A DNA stretch of 64,000 nt from Ruminococcus flavefaciens AE3010 (GTDB taxonomy: Bacteria; Bacillota; Clostridia; Oscillospirales; Ruminococcaceae): assembly GCF_000526795.1 (NCBI RefSeq), contig NZ_JAGT01000001.1, positions 2,392,001 through 2,456,000 of the forward strand. The letters run 5' to 3'. Positions 50,698-60,168 of this stretch are shown here, piece by piece; the first letter of the stretch is position 1, and each line of letters starts with the position of its first letter. The notes under the pieces are model-generated. The model was not told the DNA's origin, made no database searches, and saw nothing but the letters and a program-made list of their open reading frames with translations. A program made the position numbers and the translations under genes.

Positions 50698-52234
50698 TCA
50701 TCTCATCTCCATTTATCCAGAATCGGGTCACGCTGTACTTATAATCCGTATAGTAGGTATTTTCGCCGTTATTATGCTCTTTTTTGTCAACAACAACGCC
50801 CTCTTCAAAGGAGAAGCTGTTTTCTTCATTGTATACGCTGAATATCCTTTGTGTAAAGTCAGTTACATCACTTTTGCCCTCAAGCTTGTAATAGGGGAAT
50901 GTCAGTCCCAGCTCGGGCATAACATAGTAAAGCGTTCCGCTTGTGCCCGCAGGATATACGAACAGTCCGCCGTTGAAATACTGGCAGTTCATTCCTAATG
51001 ACGAGCAATCGAAAACATAGTGCTCCATTTTGCTTATGTCAAAGATATGGACGACATCGCCGTCGTGGTTTCCGCCTGGAACGACGGTGCTTCCGCCGAA
51101 ATCCACCACCAGCCTGTCATGACCTGCATAAAGGATATTGCAGGCGGTAAGTCCCGTGGATATGCGGTATTCGTCGGTAACTACGTCATATTTGCGCTTG
51201 CCCTCGGGCTTTTCAGCCACTGCAAAGAGGTCGCCGTAGATAAGAGGGACACCGTCGACACTTTCTCCTGTATTCTGGTCTATATTACAGTATTCGTGGT
51301 AAAGCTCCTTCCATTCGCCTGTCTCGGGGAAATATTCGCTCATAACGTCGTCCGAACCGAGATAAAGGAACTTCTTGCCGTCAGTATCTCCCTGCACTAT
51401 TTCTCCCGACTTTGGCTCATAATCCTCGGGGACTTCTTTCAGGTCGCTCTTTGTGCTTTTTACAATGAGCCTGTCAGCGCTGTTTGGATAAAACCAGTTT
51501 GAATATTCGGGGAGATAGTTCATCGGCACAAGCTCGCCGTTGTCAAGATACATGAGCCCGTATTCCCTTGCGTCAATGTACAGCCTGTCATGGTACCAGT
51601 AGAGCTGATCTATGCCGAATGCGGATTCGGGGTCGGAATGGCGGTAGAGCTCCTCTGTTTTTCCTGTGAGACCGTCCACATGGAATATAGACAGCTCATG
51701 ATAACAGATAGCACTGCCCGACTTGCACCGCGGATCATAGGTGACTGCAACATATATATCGTTTCCGCGGTAGCAGCCTGTTACTATATCGCCCTTTACG
51801 GGCTCCTTGCAGAGCTGCTCCCACTCTTCTTCAAGCGCTTGTATTTCCCCGTTTTTTTCCTCATCGCCTAAATATTTATACTCCATTTCCTGACCGAAAT
51901 CGGGCTTGTAGCGGTCGCGGTACTCCTCGCTCTTGCAGGGCGAAAGGCGCTCACCGAAGTCAATATCCGTCACATTGATGCTGTGGAGCTTGAACGGCGG
52001 CTCCTTATCGGTCTTGTTGATGACCACGTTGATAGTTTTGAAGTCGTCCGCCTTGAACTCGCGGAACTCCGCCTGCTGCTGAACAACGGGCTTATCGACT
52101 GCGCCGTCGGATTCGGATACGATCACATCATCATCGGCAGGCTTGCTGTCGGAATTGGGCTTCTTCTCCTCGCTGCACGAAAAACAGCTTGATGCCAGCA
52201 TTAAAGCTGCTAATATACTTACAAATTTTTTCAT
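50690..52234 (-). CDS. Lipoprotein of unknown function, paralogue 1
   Basis: A 514-residue lipoprotein (MKKFVSILAALMLASSCFSC), related to the downstream gene over most of its length (NKTDKEPPFKLHSINVTDIDFGERLSPC, later YHELSIFHVDGLTGKTEELYRHSD). Repeated short beta strands suggest a propeller. The two genes overlap and are one operon. Their roles are unknown; no catalytic motif stands out. Confidence 0.75.
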   Translation of the reverse strand: MKKFVSILAALMLASSCFSCSEEKKPNSDSKPADDDVIVSESDGAVDKPVVQQQAEFREFKADDFKTINVVINKTDKEPPFKLHSINVTDIDFGERLSPCKSEEYRDRYKPDFGQEMEYKYLGDEEKNGEIQALEEEWEQLCKEPVKGDIVTGCYRGNDIYVAVTYDPRCKSGSAICYHELSIFHVDGLTGKTEELYRHSDPESAFGIDQLYWYHDRLYIDAREYGLMYLDNGELVPMNYLPEYSNWFYPNSADRLIVKSTKSDLKEVPEDYEPKSGEIVQGDTDGKKFLYLGSDDVMSEYFPETGEWKELYHEYCNIDQNTGESVDGVPLIYGDLFAVAEKPEGKRKYDVVTDEYRISTGLTACNILYAGHDRLVVDFGGSTVVPGGNHDGDVVHIFDISKMEHYVFDCSSLGMNCQYFNGGLFVYPAGTSGTLYYVMPELGLTFPYYKLEGKSDVTDFTQRIFSVYNEENSFSFEEGVVVDKKEHNNGENTYYTDYKYSVTRFWINGDEMNG

Positions 52235-52374
52235 AATACTGCCCCTCTCGGAAGTTATTCTATATATAAGTGATTTCAGAAGTCAAAAAAGACGAAGAAA
52301 TTTCATGTTAAAACAAAAAAATATTGCACTGTGATATGTTTTAATATTACCTTGTTTTCGGGAATATGTCAAGC

Positions 52375-52434
52375 GCGGGCAGCGTGACGCCGCCCCGACA
52401 TTCTCAATTCTCAATTCTGCATTTTCAATTCACA
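52375..52434 (-). repeat. Palindrome with GTCG tag and five-unit heptamer array
   Basis: Palindrome (52375-52399, GGGCAGCGT / ACGCCGCCC, ends CCCCGAC instead of CCCCTAC) joined with no gap to exactly five heptamers ATTCTCA, ATTCTCA, ATTCTGC, ATTTTCA, ATTCACA (52400-52434). The rest of the 292-base gap is AT-rich. Confidence 0.8.
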
Positions 52435-52455
52435 GACGGCTATTTTACCACAAAC

Positions 52456-52484
52456 TTGATATTTTTTTTATTATGTGTTATAAT
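52456..52484 (+). promoter_or_regulatory. Promoter of the GH95-GH26 operon
   Basis: TTGATA (52456-52461), 17-base spacer rich in T, TATAAT (52479-52484). Confidence 0.8.
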
Positions 52485-52526
52485 GTTTTTCGGCAAACGT
52501 TTAACAATGTCTATAGGAGATGAAAT

Positions 52527-54848
52527 ATGAATACCGAAACTTTAATGAAATACGATTTTCCAGCTGAGAGCTTCAGCGAGGCTCTCCCTATAGGTAACGG
52601 ACGTATAGGAGCTATGATCTACGGAACTCCCGCAAACGAGTCCATAGTGCTCAACGAGGATTCCATATGGTCGGGCGGTCTGCGCCACAGGATAAACCCT
52701 GAGGCTAAGGAGGGCTTCCGCGAAGCAAGAGAGCTCCTTATGCAGGGCAAGCCCCGCGAGGCAGAAGAGATAGCCCTCAGCAAAATGCAGGGCGTAACTC
52801 CAAATATGAGGCGGTATATACCTCTGGGAGAGCTCCACATCGACCTGGAGCTGGGCGGAAAGCCACTGAGCTATTCACGAAGTCTCGATATCGGCAGCGC
52901 CGTTGCGGACGCTTCTTTTACCGCAGCGGATATCACCTACACCAAGGAGTACTTTATATCTGCTCCCGACGAGGTAATGGTGGTGCGCATCTCGGCTTCA
53001 CAGCCTCAGTCCGTGTCCCTTTCCTGCTATATGGACAGCCGCGAGGACAACTTCGACGACAACCGCCCCTGCGGCAGCAATATGATACTCTTTAACGGCG
53101 GCACCAACAGCAGCCACGGCATACTCTATGCAGCCTGTCTCGGTGCAAACGCTTTAAACGGCGAGGTCAAGGCTTCGGGCAGCAAGCTCTGCGTAAGCAA
53201 TGCCGACGAGGTGGTGATATTCCTCTCTGTCCGCACAAGCTTCTACAGTCAGATGTTCGAGGAATCCGCTCAGCTTGACGCGGAAATGGCTATGCAGTGC
53301 GATTTCGACGAGCTCTACTACCGCCATGTCAACGACTACAGGGAGCTGTTTGACCGTGTCGAGCTCTCTCTCAACGACAACAGCGACAACGAGGAGATAG
53401 CCTTTCTCAATACAAATGAACGTATCGACCGCCTTAAAGGCAACGAGCTGGACAATCTGGACTGCCGCCGCCTTATCAACGACAACAAGCTCTTTGAGCT
53501 GTATTTCAACTTCGGAAGATATCTTCTGATATCGTGCAGCCGTGCAGGCACTCAGCCTGCCAATCTGCAGGGACTCTGGAACGATATGATGTCTCCCCCA
53601 AACGGCAGCCGCTATACTCTCAATCTCAATACCGAGATGAACTACTGGCTCGCCGAGAGCTGCAACCTCTCGGAATGTCATATGCCCCTGTTTGACCTGC
53701 TGGAGCGGGTCTGCGGCAACGGCAGAGTCACCGCAAAGGAAATGTACGGCATAAACAAGGGCTTTGTGTGCCATAATTCCACTGATATATGGGGAGATAC
53801 AGCTCCTCAGGACGAGCTCGCCACATCAAGCATATGGCCTATGGGCGGTGCATGGCTGGCTATCCACGTTTTTGAGCATTACGAGTACACCCTCGACAGA
53901 GACTTCCTCGAGGAGAAATACCATATACTGAAAGAGGCATCGGAGTTTTTCACCGAATACCTCACCACTGACGAAAAGGGCAGACTGCTGACAGGTCCGT
54001 CGGTATCTCCCGAGAACACATACATCGACGAAAACGGCGTAAAGGCAAGCATCTGCATGAGTCCTGCCATGGACTCCCAGATACTCACAGTCCTCTTCGC
54101 CGACACCATAAAGGCTTCAGCCATTCTTGACAGAGACCATGCCTTTGCGGAAAAGCTGGCAGGCATGCTGAAAAAGCTGCCCATGCCAAGCATAGGCAAG
54201 TACGGTCAGATAATGGAATGGCTGGAGGACTACGACGAGACGGATATCGGTCACAGACATATATCCCAGCTCTTCGCTCTGTATCCCGCAGACCTTATAA
54301 ACCCGTACAAAACGCCAAAGCTTGCCGACGCGGCAAGAGCTGCTCTCGTCCGCCGACTTATCAACGGCGGCAGCCATATGGGCTACAGCTGCGCATGGGT
54401 CACAAATATGTGGGCAAGGCTTTTCGACGGCATAATGGTCTCGGAAAACCTCAAACGCATGATATCACACTACTGCAATCCCAATCTCACCGACTCAAAG
54501 CCGCCTTTCCAGATAGAGGGCAACTTCGGTGCAGCAGCCGCCATCGCAGAGGCTCTTATGCAGAGCTGCGGCGGCGAGATAAACCTGCTGCCCGCACTTC
54601 CCGAGGAATGGACAAACGGTCATATAAAGGGTCTCCGCGCAAAGGGCGGCTTCACCGTTGACATATACTGGGCTGAAAGCAGGCTCTGCTATGCCGATAT
54701 CACCTCTGATCTCGGCGGAGAGCTCCGTCTGAGGGCAAATGCCGCTGTAAGCGTGTCCTGCGGCGGAGAAGCTGTTGACTCAGTCACCGAGGACGGCATA
54801 ATCATTATAAATACCGAAGAGGGTAAGACATATAATATCAAAGCCTGA
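52527..54848 (+). CDS. Family GH95 glycoside hydrolase (alpha-L-fucosidase/galactosidase)
   Basis: A 773-residue GH95 enzyme, which removes terminal alpha-1,2-linked L-fucose or alpha-L-galactose by inversion. The N-terminal domain starts EALPIGNGRIGAMIYG...ESIVLNEDSIWSGG. The catalytic (alpha/alpha)6 barrel has NLNTEMNYW with Asn366 and Asn368 and QIMEW with Glu564, matching the Asn-Asn and general-acid Glu residues of the Bifidobacterium enzyme AfcA. No signal peptide is seen, so it works inside the cell on imported sugars. The GH26 gene follows 17 bases on. Xyloglucan or host fucose may be the source; unknown. Confidence 0.92.
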   Translation: MNTETLMKYDFPAESFSEALPIGNGRIGAMIYGTPANESIVLNEDSIWSGGLRHRINPEAKEGFREARELLMQGKPREAEEIALSKMQGVTPNMRRYIPLGELHIDLELGGKPLSYSRSLDIGSAVADASFTAADITYTKEYFISAPDEVMVVRISASQPQSVSLSCYMDSREDNFDDNRPCGSNMILFNGGTNSSHGILYAACLGANALNGEVKASGSKLCVSNADEVVIFLSVRTSFYSQMFEESAQLDAEMAMQCDFDELYYRHVNDYRELFDRVELSLNDNSDNEEIAFLNTNERIDRLKGNELDNLDCRRLINDNKLFELYFNFGRYLLISCSRAGTQPANLQGLWNDMMSPPNGSRYTLNLNTEMNYWLAESCNLSECHMPLFDLLERVCGNGRVTAKEMYGINKGFVCHNSTDIWGDTAPQDELATSSIWPMGGAWLAIHVFEHYEYTLDRDFLEEKYHILKEASEFFTEYLTTDEKGRLLTGPSVSPENTYIDENGVKASICMSPAMDSQILTVLFADTIKASAILDRDHAFAEKLAGMLKKLPMPSIGKYGQIMEWLEDYDETDIGHRHISQLFALYPADLINPYKTPKLADAARAALVRRLINGGSHMGYSCAWVTNMWARLFDGIMVSENLKRMISHYCNPNLTDSKPPFQIEGNFGAAAAIAEALMQSCGGEINLLPALPEEWTNGHIKGLRAKGGFTVDIYWAESRLCYADITSDLGGELRLRANAAVSVSCGGEAVDSVTEDGIIIINTEEGKTYNIKA

Positions 54849-54865
54849 TCCTACAGGAGGAATAA

Positions 54866-56548
54866 ATGGATATTCGCAAGATCATAGCTCTCGCCTGTGC
54901 TGCGGGAGCTGCCGCTTCGGCTTTTGCAGCCTGCGACAAAAAGAACAAAATGACGGCTTCTGTGCCTATAGTGGAGGAAACTACCGCTAAAAAGACCACA
55001 GAGCCCACTACAACTGTCCCCGTGGAGACCTTCCCCGATTACCCTGTTACCTATCCCGAGATAGAGAAGAAAACATCGGGCAATCTCTACGAGGCTGAAA
55101 AGGCAGAGCTGAAAGGCGGCGCAAAGACTGCAACGGATCTTCCAGAATTCAGCGGCGACGGCTACGTCACAGGCTTCGGCAGCGAAGGCAAGGCTTCCGT
55201 TGTGTTCGACATAGACGTTCCCAGCAACCAGCACTACGACCTTTCCTTAAATATCTCATCGGGCAGCGCTGTTACCTGCCGCTTAAAGCTTGGGGACGAG
55301 CAGCTCACCGAGTTCAGGACTACCGACAACGGAAAGTTCACTTATATCACTATCTACGGAGTTTTCCTCACAAAGGGCAAGCAGAAGCTTGAAATTACTC
55401 CCGAAAACGGCGAGATGTGCCTTGATTACCTGAAGATCGAGAACAACACCTCCCTCAGCGATATAAGCTACGACGCAAAGGGCGAGCTGGTCAACAAAAA
55501 GGCAGGCGAGTCCGCAAAGGAGCTCATGAGCTTCCTCTCCGAGAATTACGGCAAGTACATGATAACAGGTCAGTACGCCTACGGCGGCGACAACTCCGAG
55601 CTTGACCTCATTTACCGCACCACAGGCAAATACCCCGTTATCAGGTTCTCAAACTTTGAAATTCCCGACGAGAGCTACGACGCAAGCTTCAAGGAAGTGG
55701 ACGCAGCTGCGGAATGGTACCTGAACGGCGGTATATCCTGCGTGAGCTGGTACTGGAAGGCTCCCTCGGACAAAAAGAAAGGTATCCGCACAGAGGATAC
55801 CGACTTCGATATTTCCAAGGCTGTCACCGACAAGGAGATAGCCGAGCTTACTGAGGAAGAGCTCCGCGAGCTCTACAGCAAGGGTGATATTTCCAAGGAG
55901 TGCTACGGACTTCTCCTTGATATAGACAATATGGCAGGTCAGCTCACCTCACTGAAAAACAGAGGTGTACCCGTACTGTGGAGACCTCTCCCCGAGGGCT
56001 GCGGCGACTGGTACTGGTGGGGCGCCAAGGGCTCGGACAGCTACAAGTGGCTCTGGCAGCTCATATACGACCGCTTTACCAAGTACTTTGAGCTGGACAA
56101 CCTTATCTGGATATGGAACGGTCAGAGCAACAGCGCTATGGTGGACAAGCGTACCTTCGATATAGCCTCAGTTGACCTGTATCTCAGCGGCGAAAAGGAC
56201 TACGGCAGCCGATTCTATGAGGAATTTGCCGCTGTACAGAAATTCGTGGGCAGCAATAAGCTCATCGCTATCAGCGAGTGCGGAAGCGTTCCCGATATGG
56301 ACGCGGCTTTCCGCGACAACGCGGTATGGTCATTCTTCGGAGTATGGTACGGCAAGTACGTACAGAACGACAAGGGCGAATACAACGAGGAATTCACCAG
56401 CAAGGACGCTCTTATCAGAGCCTATAACTCCGACGGTGCTATGACTCTTGACGAATACAGAAAAATGAGAGGTATCGAGCCTGCCGAGGCAAAGGCTGAC
56501 GGTGAAGCCGAGACCTCTGCCGAAAAAACAACGACTACTGCCAAATGA
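54866..56548 (+). CDS. GH26 beta-mannanase-like lipoprotein with N-terminal carbohydrate-binding domain
   Basis: A 560-residue surface lipoprotein (lipobox FAAC). After a Thr/Pro linker (27-60) comes a CBM35-like beta-sandwich (about 68-190; NLYEAEKAELKGG...GDGYVTGF, with CLDYLKIE at the end). The GH26 catalytic domain (about 205-520) has the acid Glu377 in LWRPLPEGCGDWYWWG and the nucleophile Glu471 in AISECGS. GH26 enzymes cut beta-1,4-mannan. PLPE instead of the common PLHE is a small change. The C-terminus has a Thr-rich tail. AGGAGG lies before the ATG. Paired with GH95 it fits hemicellulose use. Confidence 0.92.
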   Translation: MDIRKIIALACAAGAAASAFAACDKKNKMTASVPIVEETTAKKTTEPTTTVPVETFPDYPVTYPEIEKKTSGNLYEAEKAELKGGAKTATDLPEFSGDGYVTGFGSEGKASVVFDIDVPSNQHYDLSLNISSGSAVTCRLKLGDEQLTEFRTTDNGKFTYITIYGVFLTKGKQKLEITPENGEMCLDYLKIENNTSLSDISYDAKGELVNKKAGESAKELMSFLSENYGKYMITGQYAYGGDNSELDLIYRTTGKYPVIRFSNFEIPDESYDASFKEVDAAAEWYLNGGISCVSWYWKAPSDKKKGIRTEDTDFDISKAVTDKEIAELTEEELRELYSKGDISKECYGLLLDIDNMAGQLTSLKNRGVPVLWRPLPEGCGDWYWWGAKGSDSYKWLWQLIYDRFTKYFELDNLIWIWNGQSNSAMVDKRTFDIASVDLYLSGEKDYGSRFYEEFAAVQKFVGSNKLIAISECGSVPDMDAAFRDNAVWSFFGVWYGKYVQNDKGEYNEEFTSKDALIRAYNSDGAMTLDEYRKMRGIEPAEAKADGEAETSAEKTTTTAK

Positions 56549-56564
56549 CGAAACGAGGTGCGGA

Positions 56565-57875
56565 ATGAACGACGAATTTTCACCAATACGCAGAAATTCT
56601 CCGTTACAGGACGAGACGACCGTGAAAATGCTCCATGAGGTATCACGCAACGACCACTCCGCCACAAGCTTCCGTATGTGGGACACGCTGGTGCTTATGC
56701 CCTTTTCAAGGAATGAGGACATCTTCCTGTTCATGGAAGAGGACTTCTCCATGTTCAATACAGGCAGCAGAACATTCTCGGAAATGAGAATAGAGGCACA
56801 GAAGGCTGCCGAGAAAAAATACGCCCCCAAGGGCAATGTCACCCTTGAAAAGATATACGACATATTCATGAAGATAAGCGGACTTCCCCCGACTGCAAGG
56901 GAAAAGCTCATGACAAGGGAATGTGACCTTGTGGAGCATTTCGCCTTTCCGCGAAAAATGGGAAAGCTGCTCTTCGATAAAGCCAAGGACTGCCGCCACA
57001 AGGTCATAGTCGTTTCGGATTCCTACTATCCCCGCGACGTGGTGGTAAAGGTGCTCTGCAACTGCGGCTACGGCAATTATGATTCCATCGTTATCCCTGC
57101 GGAGCAGAATATCCCCGATTCCGCAGAGACCGCATACCTTGACGCAGTTATCAAGAAGTCGGGCACAAGCGCAGGGAATATACTCCATATCGGCGGTAAC
57201 TTCGCCAAGGACGTGGAAGCCCCCATTGTAAAGGGCATGCGCTCACTGATGTTACAGCCTGTGCTCCAGCTCATGGTAAAGTCGGGCAGGCTCCGCGGCT
57301 ACGTTGAGGAGGAACACCTCTACGATATCGACGAGGACAAGTTCATGGCGCTGCGCTGCGCATTCGCGCTTTATGCCGCCTACGGCTTTGATATACCACA
57401 GACAAAAATGCCCAAGAGCGATTTCTGCAATGACGATTACATGATAGGCTTCATGATACTGGGACCTCTTGGCTTCATCAAGGACTTTGAGCCCCAAAGC
57501 GACGAGCAGAAGGCTCTTATCGAGGGCATGAAGAATAATAAAAAGATAATGGACGGAAAACGGGATTTCGAGGAGATGCTGGACTTCCACTTCGGTGACT
57601 TCCTCGGGAAATACGGCGGCGAAGGCTGTCAGCTGCCGCTGGAATTCCTCGAAAAGCACAGCTACATCGGCGATAGAAACAAGATAATCCCCTATCTTTC
57701 CGATAATGTGAAGAAAAAGTGGAGCAAAGAGGTAAGCGAGCCGAAGCTGGCTCCCGTCCATACAGAAACAGTCAAAAAGAACGCTTTGCAGAAGCTTGCT
57801 GACAAGCTTTTCCCCGAAGGTACAAAGGTCAGAGATATGTCCGAGGGCGTTCTTCACAGAAAAAAGCGGAAATAA
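56565..57875 (+). CDS. HAD-like hydrolase family protein (COG5610-like)
   Basis: A 436-residue protein with a HAD-like core: SFRMWDTLVLMPF stands where most have SFDVFDTLL, VVSDSYYPRDVVVKVL is motif II, and HIGGNFAKDVEAP takes the place of the acidic motif III. The first catalytic Asp (D-x-D) is replaced by R-M-W-D, so the phosphatase action is in doubt. Relatives sit in cell-surface sugar clusters. Follows GH26 with 16 bases between. The ATG at 56565 has GAGGTG before it. Confidence 0.75.
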   Translation: MNDEFSPIRRNSPLQDETTVKMLHEVSRNDHSATSFRMWDTLVLMPFSRNEDIFLFMEEDFSMFNTGSRTFSEMRIEAQKAAEKKYAPKGNVTLEKIYDIFMKISGLPPTAREKLMTRECDLVEHFAFPRKMGKLLFDKAKDCRHKVIVVSDSYYPRDVVVKVLCNCGYGNYDSIVIPAEQNIPDSAETAYLDAVIKKSGTSAGNILHIGGNFAKDVEAPIVKGMRSLMLQPVLQLMVKSGRLRGYVEEEHLYDIDEDKFMALRCAFALYAAYGFDIPQTKMPKSDFCNDDYMIGFMILGPLGFIKDFEPQSDEQKALIEGMKNNKKIMDGKRDFEEMLDFHFGDFLGKYGGEGCQLPLEFLEKHSYIGDRNKIIPYLSDNVKKKWSKEVSEPKLAPVHTETVKKNALQKLADKLFPEGTKVRDMSEGVLHRKKRK

Positions 57876-58065
57876 CCGCTTCCTTCATATATTTTCAGTT
57901 TTATGCGACAGCGCTTTTCGACGGCGATTTATTACACTTATGTTTTACGGCATTTCCCGAACATATACGGCTTAAAGTCCTATAATTAGCCGTTGCTGCT
58001 CCTTTTGCGATGTGATATCATTATCTTGCGGCAAAAAACCGCCATGCAAAAGGAGGTATAAAATC

Positions 58066-58821
58066 ATGAATAACAAGATCAAGGTACTTATCGGCGACGA
58101 CTCAGCCGAAACAGGCGTGAGCGCTGCAAATAAGCTCCGCGAAAAGGGTATGTACGCCTATACAAGACGCAAGGACTGCGGCGTGATACTGGAATCCATA
58201 AAGAAAGACCCGCCAGATGTAGCTGTGCTGGATATCTCATCACAGAACGGCGACATCATATCCCTTATGAAAACTGTCCGTGAAATGGGCGTAAAGCCGC
58301 CTGTTTTCATCGTCACCTCTGCCTATGACAACGAGTTCATAGAAAAACAGGTCATCGAGAACGGAGCTTCAAAGCTCCTGCTCCGCCCATGCAGCGCAGA
58401 GGACCTGTGTACCGCTATAAACTCCGCCCTCGGAGACAGGGTAAGCAGCTTCAGCGACGATATGGAGGTAGTTGTCACGGACATGATACATCAGCTGGGC
58501 GTTCCCGCACATATCAAGGGCTATCACTATCTCAGGACCGCTATACTCTATTCAATAGAGGACAAGACCCTGCTGGACAGCGTTACAAAGCTGCTCTATC
58601 CCACAGTGGCAGGCATCTACGACACCACGTCCTCAAGAGTAGAGCGTGCCATTCGCCACGCTATCGAGATAGCTTGGGACAGAGGCAACGTGGATACCCT
58701 CAATTCCTTTTTCGGCTACACCGTTGATACGGGAAAGGGCAAGCCCACCAATTCGGAATTCATCGCACTTATCACAGATAAGCTCCGACTGCGCTATAAA
58801 TCGTCGCTGAGAGCTCACTGA
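58066..58821 (+). CDS. spo0A: Sporulation response regulator Spo0A
   Basis: Master regulator of entry to sporulation (251 aa). The C-terminal DNA-binding domain is clear: [43 protein letters not shown] and [17 protein letters not shown]. The receiver has the acidic pair (IGDD) and an Asp in [11 protein letters not shown]. However, the usual MPxxDG after the Asp is missing and the switch Lys (KP) is Arg (LLLRP), so phosphorylation may be weak or absent. AAAAGGAGG lies before the ATG at 58066. The 190-base upstream region has a TATAAT at 57981 and a TTTCGAC near 57917 that resembles a 0A-box. Confidence 0.93.
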   Translation: MNNKIKVLIGDDSAETGVSAANKLREKGMYAYTRRKDCGVILESIKKDPPDVAVLDISSQNGDIISLMKTVREMGVKPPVFIVTSAYDNEFIEKQVIENGASKLLLRPCSAEDLCTAINSALGDRVSSFSDDMEVVVTDMIHQLGVPAHIKGYHYLRTAILYSIEDKTLLDSVTKLLYPTVAGIYDTTSSRVERAIRHAIEIAWDRGNVDTLNSFFGYTVDTGKGKPTNSEFIALITDKLRLRYKSSLRAH

Positions 58822-58933
58822 CGCTGCATGAGCCGTGATGATCCCGAATATCATATTAAAGACGTTAAAAAGTCCGTTCCGTATACTTGGGTTCGGAACA
58901 GACATAAAATATTATATAAAGAGGAGATCGATC

Positions 58934-59443
58934 ATGGCTTTCAAAAAAATCAATATCGACGAACTTTCATTCAATCCATTCCGGAAGATAGGCAAGCAGT
59001 GGATGCTTCTCACAGGCGGCAGCAAGGATAATTACAATACCATGACCGCTTCATGGGGACAGCTGGGCGTGCTCTGGAACAAGAACGTGCTCACCTGCTA
59101 CGTAAGACCTACCCGCCATACCTACGGCTATATCGAGGATAACGATTGCTATACCGTTTCATTCCTTGGCGAGGAGTTCAGAGAAGCCCTTTCCTTCTGC
59201 GGCTCACATTCGGGCAGAGACTGCGACAAGGCAAAGGAGACAGGTCTCACTCCCGCTGAGATAGACGGCTGCGTGACCTTTGCAGAGGCAGAGCTGGTTC
59301 TTGTATGCCGCAAGCTCTACAGCTATGACCTGCAGGAGAGCGGCTTCCTCACAGATGACGGTATCCCCGAGAAGTTCTTCAACGGCGACGCATACCACCG
59401 TGCATATATCTCGGAGATCGTGGGAGTATACGTTAAGGAATAA
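58934..59443 (+). CDS. Flavin reductase-like FMN-binding protein
   Basis: A 169-residue flavoredoxin-like split-barrel protein. The NTMTASWGQLGVLWNKNVLTCYVRPTRHTYGYIE segment matches the FMN-binding part of the flavin reductase-like domain, which transfers electrons or reduces small compounds. AGAGGAG lies before the ATG at 58934. Single gene. Role unknown. Confidence 0.87.
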   Translation: MAFKKINIDELSFNPFRKIGKQWMLLTGGSKDNYNTMTASWGQLGVLWNKNVLTCYVRPTRHTYGYIEDNDCYTVSFLGEEFREALSFCGSHSGRDCDKAKETGLTPAEIDGCVTFAEAELVLVCRKLYSYDLQESGFLTDDGIPEKFFNGDAYHRAYISEIVGVYVKE

Positions 59444-59446
59444 AAA

Positions 59447-59474
59447 TACTCCCCTGTATTTCAAGGGGAGTCAT
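59447..59474 (-). terminator. Terminator shared by convergent genes
   Basis: ACTCCCC-ttgaaatac-aGGGGAGT; on the minus strand it is followed by ATTTTTAT, after the XRE gene stop. Confidence 0.75.
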
Positions 59475-59722
59475 TCTCTGAATTCAAGAAGCTTATAGGG
59501 CTCTATTTTAAGCGCACGTGCAAGCTCAAATATCACTTCGAGAGATACATTGTGGATAATATTGGGAGCCTCTATGGCACTGATGTGCGAGCGGCTTATA
59601 CCCGATATTTCTGCAAGCTCTTCCTGTGTAAGTCCCTGAAGCTTTCTGTAATAGGCTATATTCAGCCCGAGCTGGATATACTTGAATTCATTTTCCTTGG
59701 ATATTTTCATTGACTTTGACAT
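59471..59722 (-). CDS. Helix-turn-helix XRE family regulator
   Basis: An 83-residue DNA-binding protein. Residues about 15-75 form the Cro/CI-type HTH (NIAYYRKLQGLTQEELAEISGISRSHISAIEA and VIFELARALKIEPYKLLEF). The ATG at 59722 has AAGGAACG upstream. It faces a small gene, and the palindrome between them (59791-59815) is its likely operator. It may repress that small gene. Confidence 0.85.
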   Translation of the reverse strand: MSKSMKISKENEFKYIQLGLNIAYYRKLQGLTQEELAEISGISRSHISAIEAPNIIHNVSLEVIFELARALKIEPYKLLEFRE

Positions 59723-59790
59723 AAAAAGCGTTCCTTTCTTATTTAATCTTAACAAATTACAAGAAAGAAATACACTTTTTATCAAATAGC

Positions 59791-59821
59791 TATTGCTTTT
59801 TAATAATAAGCAATATATTAT
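59791..59821 (+). promoter_or_regulatory. Promoter and likely operator of the small gene at 59850
   Basis: Inverted repeat TATTGCTT (59791-59798) / AAGCAATA (59808-59815) covers the space between TTGCTT (59793-59798) and TATTAT (59816-59821), 17 bases apart. A repressor bound here would block the promoter. Confidence 0.65.
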
Positions 59822-59849
59822 TATAGTATATCAAAAAGGGAGGATCTGA

Positions 59850-60056
59850 ATGAAAAACAACGATATATTCAAAAGTATTGCAAGACAAAACGGCGTAAGT
59901 GAAGAAGAAGTCAAGCGCGAGATAGAGAAGTCCATTGCGGAAGCCTGCAAGGATCCCAACGCGCCCATAAACAAGATCGGCAAGGGCAAGGTGCCTACTC
60001 CCGAGGAAGTAATGGAACACGTCCTCCGTGAAGTGGCTAAAGCCAATATGAACTGA
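59850..60056 (+). CDS. Small helical protein of unknown function
   Basis: A 68-residue protein. FKSIARQNGVSEEEVKREIEKSIAEAC looks like a helix-turn-helix of the type found in small clostridial Spo0A-C-domain-like proteins, followed by a Gly/Pro-rich loop and a last helix (TPEEVMEHVLREVAKAN). GGGAGG lies 7 bases before the ATG. It has its own promoter facing the XRE gene and a terminator. Function unknown. Confidence 0.72.
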   Translation: MKNNDIFKSIARQNGVSEEEVKREIEKSIAEACKDPNAPINKIGKGKVPTPEEVMEHVLREVAKANMN

Positions 60057-60062
60057 ATAAAT

Positions 60063-60088
60063 ACCCTGCCTTACGGCAGGGCATTTTC
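60063..60088 (+). terminator. Terminator of the small gene
   Basis: CCCTGCC-ttac-GGCAGGG followed by CATTTTC. Confidence 0.75.
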
Positions 60089-60101
60089 TGTATAATAAAA
60101 A

Positions 60102-60140
60102 CGTCCCCTTGCAGACCGTGAGTTGTCCGCAAGGGGATTT
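60102..60140 (-). terminator. Terminator of rpsT
   Basis: CCCCTTGC / GCAAGGGG around an 18-base loop; minus-strand transcripts run into GTTTTTAT. Confidence 0.75.
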
Positions 60141-60168
60141 TGATTTCTTATATGATCAAAGAGACCGA

